Source of the DNA: Pyrinomonadaceae bacterium
GTDB taxonomy: Bacteria > Acidobacteriota > Blastocatellia > Pyrinomonadales > Pyrinomonadaceae
NCBI GenBank assembly: GCA_021463165.1
Contig: JAJTWY010000011.1
Location: forward strand, 68,072-127,523
Direction: 5' to 3'
DNA: 59,452 nt
Below, piece by piece: positions 53,427 through 59,452 of this stretch; position 1 is the stretch's first letter, and each line of letters begins with the position of its first letter. The notes below the pieces were generated by a model. The model did no database searches and was not told where the DNA came from. It worked only from the letters and a program-made list of their open reading frames with translations. A program made the position numbers and the translations under genes.

Positions 53427-56400
53427 ATGTATCGCATAATCTCTGTCGCACTTCTTTTTATCTTCGTTGTTTCAGTTCCTGCGCAGGTTGGAAGGTCGAA
53501 TGGGCCCGCCGCGAAAGCCGCCAAAAACCAGCCCGCGAACAGCACCGGAGTCGCCAAGGCGACGACGCAGCCGCTGAATACCGAGTACACCGAATCAATA
53601 TTAAAAAACACGACCGACAAACAGTTCCTGACCGAATTGGTCGATCATTTGCCGGCGTCGGCCACGGTGCCGAGTCCGGAAAAGATCATTGGCTATCCGG
53701 TCGGTACGCCGAACAAGCTGACATATACAAAGGACCAGTACCGCTATTATCGCGAACTTGAAAAGGCGACCCCGCGGGTAAAGACATTTGTAGCCCCCGA
53801 GAAAAGTGAACAGGGAAGAGAGCAGCTAACGGTCGTGGTCGGCGACGAAGCGACTATTGCCAAGCTCAACCGTTATAAAGAGATACTTGGCAAGCTCGGC
53901 GACCCGCGAGCGATCAATGACGAGATCGCAAAGCAGCTTATCGCCGAGGGGAAGGCGATATATTGGGCTTCGGGTTCGATACATTCTAATGAGACCGGTT
54001 CGCCTGAAATGTTGATGGAGCTGGCCTATCGAATCGCTGTTGAGGAGTCACCATTTATCCAGGCTATCCGCAAGAATGTGATCGTGATGATCACACCGAC
54101 GCTCGAGGTCGATGGCCGCGACACGATGGTTGACCTCTACAACTATCGCAAGGCGAACGAAGGCAAACGTGTTCCGGGGCTTGTCTACTGGGGCAAATAC
54201 GTCGCTCACGATAACAACCGCGACTCGATGGGAATGGCACTCGCCCTTACAAGAAATCAGATGTCGATATTTCTTGATTTCCATCCGACGATCCTTCACG
54301 ACCTGCACGAATCAGTTCCGTTTCTCTATACCTCAACCGGAACAGGCCCTTACAATGCCTGGCTCGACCCGATCGTTGTGAGTGAGTGGCAGGACCTGGC
54401 CTATCAGGAGATCGAGGAAATGACCAAGCGTGGTGTTCCGGGCGTTTGGACACATGGTTTCTACGATGGTTGGGCCCCGAACTATATGTTCTACGTCGCG
54501 AACGGTCACAACTCGATCGGACGATTCTATGAGACCTTCGGCAACGGCGGTGCGGATACCCAGGATCGGGTTGTTGGCGCACAGTCAAATCGCGACTGGT
54601 TCCGCCCAAATCCGCCGCTCGCCCGCGTAAAATGGTCGCTCCGCAATAATGTGAATATGCAGCAGAGCGGCATCCTGATCGCGATGAACTACGTGGCAAA
54701 CAACAAGGATAAGTTCCTGAGCAATTTCTATCTGAAGAGCAAGCGTTCGGTTGCCAAGGCACGAACCGAAGGGCCTGCAGCCTACGTTCTCCCTGCGAGC
54801 GAGACGCGGCCGACCGAGGCTGCCGATCTTGTGAACCTCCTCAAGATGCAGGGTGTCGAGGTGCATCGGCTCAATGGCGAGACCGAGACCAAGGAAGGCA
54901 AGTTTGGTGCCGGTAGCTATGTCGTTCGAATGGACCAGCCCTACTCCAGAATGGCCGATATGCTGCTCGATACGCAGTATTACAACGTGAACGATCCGTC
55001 ACCGTATGACGACACGGGCTGGACGCTTGGGCCGCTTCGGAACGTCAAAACGGTGCGAGTCAAAGATGAAAAGGTACTCGACGCCGCAATGACGATCATC
55101 AATGGCCCGGCGAAGGTGACGGGCAGGGTCGAGGGTTCTGGCGGTGCAGGCTTTGTTGTCAACCACACAGCCGAAAGTGCGATCGCACAGCTTCGATATC
55201 GTTTGAAGGACATCAAGTTTTCGGCCGCTCAAGCCGCATTCAAAGTTGGTGATAAGAATTTCAATGCGGGTTCTTACATCATCAAGAACGAAGGAAATCC
55301 TGCCGATACTGGTGCCCGATTGGCTAAAGAGGTAACGGACCTGGGCTTGACCGCAACGGCCGTTGACAAACTCCCAGACGTTGCAAGTCACGCGGTGAGT
55401 GTGCCCCGCATCGCTCTGGTACATACGTGGATCAACACTCAAAACGAAGGCTGGTACCGTATCGAGCTCGATCGGCTCGGCATTCCCTACGATTACATTT
55501 CCGATCAAGTGCTTGGCAGAACGCCGAATTTGCGTGATAAGTGGGACGTTATCATCTTTGGGCCGGTCGGCGGCAGCGCCCAGACCATAGTTCGCGGCAC
55601 CGCGAAGTTCAGCGATTCGGAACCACCTATCCCTTGGAAAGCTAGTGACCTGACGCCTAATATGGGGCTCTCGCCGGATCAGACGGATGATATTCGCGGC
55701 GGAATGGGAATTCAGGGGATCGCAAACTTGAATAAGTTTATCGAGGGTGGCGGCTTGTTTGTGACGATAACGGGTAATGCCTCGATCCCGATCGATTTCG
55801 GTATCACCTCGGGTGTTTCGATCCAGCAGTCAACGAACCTCCGGGCCCGCGGTTCGGTCATCAATGCAACATTCAGCGACCGGCGCAGCCCGATCGCCTA
55901 TGGTTACGATGAAGGCCTGGCGGTTTACTTCAATCAGGCACCGCTCTTCCAGGTTGGCGGCGGAGGTTTTGGCGGCGGACAGGGCGGCCCCGGCGGTGGT
56001 CCGGGCGCGGGCGCCGGTGCAGGCCGTCCGACGGGACGCGGGACCGTTTCCGATCCTGATATCGTACAGGGCCGAAGGCCGATGGAACCGGCCGCACCCG
56101 GCGCCGGAGGCGGTGGTTTTGGCGGCGGCCAACAGCAGCCGCAGCCGCCGGCCTCGTCGCAGCCGCGGGTCGTTCTGCGGTTTGCTGCGGCCGAACGCGA
56201 TCTTCTCGTTAGCGGTATGCTGGCCGGAGGCTCTGAGCTTGTGAATAAACCGGCAGTCGTGGACGTTCCGGTCGGCAAAGGCCACGTGGTGATGTTTGCG
56301 AACAATCCAATGTGGCGCCATCAGACGCATGGCAGCTTTTCACTGCTCTTTAACGCGATCCTGAACTACGACCATCTCGGAGTTGGACGTGCCGCACCGC

Positions 56401-56444
56401 CTGCACGGCCCGCCGCCGACGAGGAGATCTTTGAAGATCAATAG
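53427..56444 (+). CDS. Secreted M14-family zinc carboxypeptidase
   Basis: A 1005-residue exported metallocarboxypeptidase. After the signal peptide (SVALLFIFVVSVPAQ) the M14 domain shows the zinc ligands of GSIHSNETGS (H186, E189) and a likely third ligand in LDFHPTILHDLHES, plus the substrate loop RDSMGMALALTRNQM. The C-terminal half (about 500-900) contains domains common in these very large members, with glycine-rich low-complexity stretches (GGGGFGGGQGGPGGGPGAGA) around residues 845-870 and 890-915. It probably trims peptides in the periplasm or medium. The gene stands alone and is followed by a terminator. Confidence 0.88.
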   Translation: MYRIISVALLFIFVVSVPAQVGRSNGPAAKAAKNQPANSTGVAKATTQPLNTEYTESILKNTTDKQFLTELVDHLPASATVPSPEKIIGYPVGTPNKLTYTKDQYRYYRELEKATPRVKTFVAPEKSEQGREQLTVVVGDEATIAKLNRYKEILGKLGDPRAINDEIAKQLIAEGKAIYWASGSIHSNETGSPEMLMELAYRIAVEESPFIQAIRKNVIVMITPTLEVDGRDTMVDLYNYRKANEGKRVPGLVYWGKYVAHDNNRDSMGMALALTRNQMSIFLDFHPTILHDLHESVPFLYTSTGTGPYNAWLDPIVVSEWQDLAYQEIEEMTKRGVPGVWTHGFYDGWAPNYMFYVANGHNSIGRFYETFGNGGADTQDRVVGAQSNRDWFRPNPPLARVKWSLRNNVNMQQSGILIAMNYVANNKDKFLSNFYLKSKRSVAKARTEGPAAYVLPASETRPTEAADLVNLLKMQGVEVHRLNGETETKEGKFGAGSYVVRMDQPYSRMADMLLDTQYYNVNDPSPYDDTGWTLGPLRNVKTVRVKDEKVLDAAMTIINGPAKVTGRVEGSGGAGFVVNHTAESAIAQLRYRLKDIKFSAAQAAFKVGDKNFNAGSYIIKNEGNPADTGARLAKEVTDLGLTATAVDKLPDVASHAVSVPRIALVHTWINTQNEGWYRIELDRLGIPYDYISDQVLGRTPNLRDKWDVIIFGPVGGSAQTIVRGTAKFSDSEPPIPWKASDLTPNMGLSPDQTDDIRGGMGIQGIANLNKFIEGGGLFVTITGNASIPIDFGITSGVSIQQSTNLRARGSVINATFSDRRSPIAYGYDEGLAVYFNQAPLFQVGGGGFGGGQGGPGGGPGAGAGAGRPTGRGTVSDPDIVQGRRPMEPAAPGAGGGGFGGGQQQPQPPASSQPRVVLRFAAAERDLLVSGMLAGGSELVNKPAVVDVPVGKGHVVMFANNPMWRHQTHGSFSLLFNAILNYDHLGVGRAAPPARPAADEEIFEDQ

Positions 56445-56468
56445 GCCGATACACCCGATTCCAAAAAG

Positions 56469-56493
56469 GCTCCGCGACCGGCGGAGCTTTTTT
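56469..56493 (+). terminator. Intrinsic terminator
   Basis: GCTCCGC (56469-56475) and GCGGAGC (56481-56487) form a perfect 7-bp stem with a 5-base loop, followed by six T. It ends the M14 transcript. Confidence 0.88.
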
Positions 56494-56568
56494 GTTCACG
56501 ACGAAACAAGGCGATAGAATATGACGTATCAGTAGAGAATCTAATTTTGTCATCAGGAGTCTGTCAGT

Positions 56569-58695
56569 ATGAAAGGATTGATATCGATCGCGGCTTTGTT
56601 CATTATCATCGTGATCGGCAAGCTCGTGATCGTTGCTCAAACAGATATGAAACCACCCGCAGCAAAAAAAGTTCCCAAGGTTCTGAAGATCCATGGATAT
56701 GAGCTGACCGACAATTACGCCTGGATGCGTGACCGGAATAAGGAAAAGGATCCGGCGATCATCGAATACCTGACGGCGGAAAATAAATACGTTGATAGTC
56801 ACATGGGCAAGCATCAGCCTTTGATCGACACCCTGTACAAAGAGATGCTGGGCCGCATCAAGCAGACCGATCTGAGCGTGCCGACCAAGATCGGGGCGTA
56901 CTGGTATTTCAATAAGACCGAGGAAGGGAAGCAGTATCCCACCTACCTCAGGAGCAAAACGCGAGACGGTGCGAACCCAGAGGTTCTGCTCGACCAGAAC
57001 GAGATGGCAAAGGGCTTCAAGTACTTTGCGATCGGTTCGTTCGATGTCAGCGATGACGGCAACATCCTTGCCTATTCGACCGATACGACCGGATACCGAC
57101 AGTACACGCTGCAGTTCAAGGACCTCAGGACTGGAACGATCCTGCCCGAAAAGATCGAGCGCGTGACTTCTACCCAGTGGTCTTCCGATGGAAAGTATTT
57201 TTTCTACGGCCAGGAAGATGATGTCTCCAAGCGGTCGGATAAGATCTATCGGCACACTGTGGGAACTACAGGGCCGGATACGCTTCTCTTTGAAGAGAAG
57301 GACGTGCTCTTCAATTGCGGCATCGGCCGTTCGCGCGACAAGAAGATGATGTTCATCGGTTCCTACGCGGCAACGATGAGCGAGGCAAGGTATCTGGCGT
57401 CAGACAACCCGACCGGCGAGTGGAAAGTGCTCGCACCGCGGCGCGAGGGGCATGAATACTCGCCTGATTTCGATATGGGCGAGTTCTATATCAGGACAAA
57501 CAAGGACGCTGAGAATTTCAAGGTCGTCCGGGCTCCTCTCAGCGACCCGAGCGAAAAAAACTGGAAGGACTTCATTGCCCACGACCCGAAGGTGAAGGTT
57601 GACGGTATCGACTTTTTCAACGGGGCCGCGGTCGTCTCTGAGGTCGAGAACGGCCTCGAGTACCTTCGCGTGCTGGACCGTAAGACCAAGCGTGCTGACA
57701 TCCGGATCCCGACCTCGGAGAATGTATATACGATGGGGCTAAGCGGAAATCCGGAATACGACACGCCCTATGTCCGTTACAACTACTCGTCGATGATCAC
57801 GCCGAACTCGACCTACGAATTCGACCTGAAGGCCCGTCAGAGTGCGCTGATGAAGCAGCAGGAGATACCCAGCGGCCACAACCGCGACAACTACGAAACG
57901 ACTCGCGTATGGGCGACTGCCCGCGACGGCGTCAAAGTTCCGGTCTCGATCATCATGAAGAAGGGCACGAAACTCGACGGCAAGGCCCCGATGCTGCTCT
58001 ATGCCTACGGGTCGTACGGCGCTTCGATGACACCAAATTTTTCGACAGCGAGGCTTTCGCTCGTCGATCGCGGGATGATCTATGCGATCGCGCACATTCG
58101 CGGTGGCAGCGAGCTCGGCGAAAAGTGGCGACAGGACGGAAGGATGTTCAAGAAGATGAACACCTTTCACGATTTTATCGATTCCGCCAAATGGCTCATC
58201 GCAAATAAATACACCTCTGCGGATAGGCTGGTGATACAGGGCGGTTCGGCGGGCGGCCTGTTGATGGGCGTCGTCGTCAATCAATCGCCTGAAACCTTCA
58301 AGGCGGCGATCGCCCAGGTTCCCTTCGTCGATGTAATGAATACGATGCTCGACGACAGCCTGCCGCTCACGACCGGCGAGTGGATCGAGTGGGGGAATCC
58401 GAACGAAAAGAAGGCCTGGGACTATATGATCACCTATTCGCCTTATGAGAATGTCAAGGCCCAGAGGTACCCGAATATGCTCATTGAGATATCGCTCAAT
58501 GACAGCCAAGTTCCGTACTGGGAAGGTGCCAAGTGGGCCGCGAAGCTTCGAGAGATGAAGACCGATACCAATACGCTCTTGCTCAAGACGAACATGGGTG
58601 CCGGGCACGGCGGCTCCTCCGGCCGTTACGACCGTTTGAAAGAGGTAGCCTTCGAATACGCCTTCGCCCTGACACAGGTCGGGATCGATAAGTAG
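56569..58695 (+). CDS. Secreted prolyl oligopeptidase (S9A)
   Basis: A 708-residue serine peptidase that cuts short peptides after proline. A signal peptide (ISIAALFIIIVIGKLVIVAQ) is followed by the S9A N-terminal segment (DNYAWMRDRNKEKDPAIIEY), a seven-bladed propeller (about 75-430) and the catalytic alpha/beta domain. The nucleophile is S560 in QGGSAGGLLMGV, the acid is in SLNDSQVPYWEGAKWAAKLR, and the base is in GAGHGGSSGRYD. Export points to a periplasmic role, probably together with the M14 and S9 enzymes in peptide scavenging. It stands between two intrinsic terminators. Confidence 0.94.
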   Translation: MKGLISIAALFIIIVIGKLVIVAQTDMKPPAAKKVPKVLKIHGYELTDNYAWMRDRNKEKDPAIIEYLTAENKYVDSHMGKHQPLIDTLYKEMLGRIKQTDLSVPTKIGAYWYFNKTEEGKQYPTYLRSKTRDGANPEVLLDQNEMAKGFKYFAIGSFDVSDDGNILAYSTDTTGYRQYTLQFKDLRTGTILPEKIERVTSTQWSSDGKYFFYGQEDDVSKRSDKIYRHTVGTTGPDTLLFEEKDVLFNCGIGRSRDKKMMFIGSYAATMSEARYLASDNPTGEWKVLAPRREGHEYSPDFDMGEFYIRTNKDAENFKVVRAPLSDPSEKNWKDFIAHDPKVKVDGIDFFNGAAVVSEVENGLEYLRVLDRKTKRADIRIPTSENVYTMGLSGNPEYDTPYVRYNYSSMITPNSTYEFDLKARQSALMKQQEIPSGHNRDNYETTRVWATARDGVKVPVSIIMKKGTKLDGKAPMLLYAYGSYGASMTPNFSTARLSLVDRGMIYAIAHIRGGSELGEKWRQDGRMFKKMNTFHDFIDSAKWLIANKYTSADRLVIQGGSAGGLLMGVVVNQSPETFKAAIAQVPFVDVMNTMLDDSLPLTTGEWIEWGNPNEKKAWDYMITYSPYENVKAQRYPNMLIEISLNDSQVPYWEGAKWAAKLREMKTDTNTLLLKTNMGAGHGGSSGRYDRLKEVAFEYAFALTQVGIDK

Positions 58696-58723
58696 CCTAG
58701 AGCATCGCTATCAAAAAAAATGG

Positions 58724-58752
58724 CGGCCCGTTACATTCGGGCTGTCTTTTTT
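58724..58752 (+). terminator. Intrinsic terminator
   Basis: CGGCCCG (58724-58730) pairs with CGGGCTG (58738-58744) over 7 bp with one G-T pair and a 7-base loop, followed by TCTTTTTT. It ends the prolyl oligopeptidase transcript. Confidence 0.85.
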
Positions 58753-58998
58753 GTCGGTTCGACGACTCTCGATCCCTCTTTAACCCTCGCAGTATGAAGA
58801 AGATGCCCACTCTCATCTCGCGATTGTGCCTTAACTCTATTTGTAAGAAACGGATGTTAAAACTTTTTTATTGCATTCGGTGTCGGAATCGTCCATAATA
58901 CTTTTTGCAGAGCGGCCGCAGCCCTGCTTTCTACACCACCTGAGATCCCGTCGATCTCCAGATCTTGCCCACCGCCTCGTTCGTTCATTACCCCTAAA
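58753..58998. other. Intergenic stretch without recognisable gene
   Basis: The 303 bp between the prolyl oligopeptidase stop and the next start begin with the terminator. The remainder is partly AT-rich (TTTGTAAGAAACGG, AAAACTTTTTTATTGC near 58860-58875). It probably contains the promoter and leader of the partial membrane protein. I see no ORF, RNA gene or repeat in it. Confidence 0.5.
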
Positions 58999-59452
58999 TG
59001 TTGTCCCGGGAAAAGTCCATCAACATCTTTATAGCTGTCCTTACGCCGATCGCCCTTGCCGCGATCATTTGGGCGCTTAGGGGGATTTCTGTTGAGAGCA
59101 TCGACAGCGGTGTAGTCACGTTAGCAGCCCTCACCGTCTTCTGCAGCTGCTATCTGCGTATTCAGCTACCGCGCGTAAGCTTGCACGTAACGATCTCGGA
59201 TGGCTTGATAATCCTCTCGATGCTGCTCTATGGCGGCGAGATCGGCGTCTTGATCGCTGTTGTCGAAACGACTCTCGCCTCGCTGAATATCCTGCGGCAG
59301 TGCGTTGCCATCAAACCCAAAACGATCGTGCTCAATGTCTATTTCGCGGCGATAGCGGTCTTCGCTGCCTCGAAGGCAACGACATATGTCTTCGGCTCGA
59401 TCGAACTTGTCCGGGGACGCGATGACATCACGAGCCACATTTGGCTAGTGGG
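58999..59452 (+). CDS. Multi-pass membrane protein, N-terminal part (MASE-like sensor)
   Basis: An incomplete gene: the frame MLSREKSINIFIAVLTPIAL runs to the right edge of the window without a stop. The first 150 residues contain about five membrane helices (INIFIAVLTPIALAAIIWAL, VVTLAALTVFCSCYL, HVTISDGLIILSMLLYGGEI, GVLIAVVETTLASL, VLNVYFAAIAVFAAS). This arrangement resembles the MASE-type sensor regions in front of HD or GGDEF signalling domains. The output domain would lie beyond the window, so the signalling role is a guess. No ribosome-binding site is obvious. Confidence 0.55.

Overview
The window looks like chromosomal DNA of a free-living bacterium of about 55% GC, most probably an Acidobacteriota of the Blastocatellia/Pyrinomonadales type. 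I infer this from the mix of families: large secreted S9 and M14 peptidases, a CBM9/DUF5916 outer-membrane protein, DUF6941, DUF4920 and DUF4097 proteins, an imuA-imuB-dnaE2 cassette, and many signal-peptide proteins with no recognised family. A marker-gene tree would be needed to prove it. I see no rRNA, tRNA, CRISPR array, prophage or insertion-sequence transposase.

Layout. 1-5430: the start of purH on the minus strand, then a plus-strand cluster (secreted gluzincin-like protein, SH3-like protein, Smr protein with overlapping start and stop codons), a DUF433/DUF5615 toxin-antitoxin pair and a DUF6941 protein. 5435-10639: a minus-strand operon with an S9 peptidase, UDP-glucuronate decarboxylase, a second sugar-nucleotide epimerase and a carboxypeptidase-regulatory-domain protein. 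10656-14369: a more AT-rich accessory stretch with a four-cysteine winged-helix regulator, a divergent promoter carrying a perfect inverted repeat, a DoxX-like membrane protein, a secreted histidine-bearing helix-bundle protein and an N-terminal fragment of GTP cyclohydrolase II. Two tiny proteins sharing a tyrosine-rich motif lie close by. 14378-17905: NTF2-like protein, typA/bipA, BON protein and trmL. 18128-22510: two secreted proteins, an ECF-type sigma factor with a membrane partner, and two membrane proteins. 22561-28628: tandem amidohydrolases, DUF4920 protein, dusB and a LolA-like protein. 28687-35855: SurA-like foldase, a zinc-ribbon/HExxH membrane protein, mfd and lysS. 35928-42643: a methyltransferase and the damage-tolerance operon imuA-imuB-dnaE2. 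42747-59452: an ABC permease, DUF4097 and DUF5916 proteins, a glycine-zipper protein, citrate synthase, an M14 carboxypeptidase, a prolyl oligopeptidase and the start of a multi-pass membrane protein.

How the genes work together. Mfd (transcription-coupled repair) and the ImuA-ImuB-DnaE2 mutasome make this a genome-maintenance neighbourhood, although they lie on separate transcripts. A perfect 20-bp palindrome 15 bp upstream of imuA is the best candidate SOS-type operator. The secreted peptidases (S9 twice, M14, a possible gluzincin) together with the DUF5916 barrel suggest peptide scavenging. The least understood unit is 10920-13251: regulator, operator, membrane protein, secreted helix bundle and RibA fragment.

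Non-coding structure is informative. Most plus-strand genes in the right third end in clean intrinsic terminators. Small interspersed repeats occur inside dnaE2 (an in-frame 72-nt insertion), in front of dnaE2 (three phased 9-bp direct repeats) and downstream of lysS (a long hairpin).
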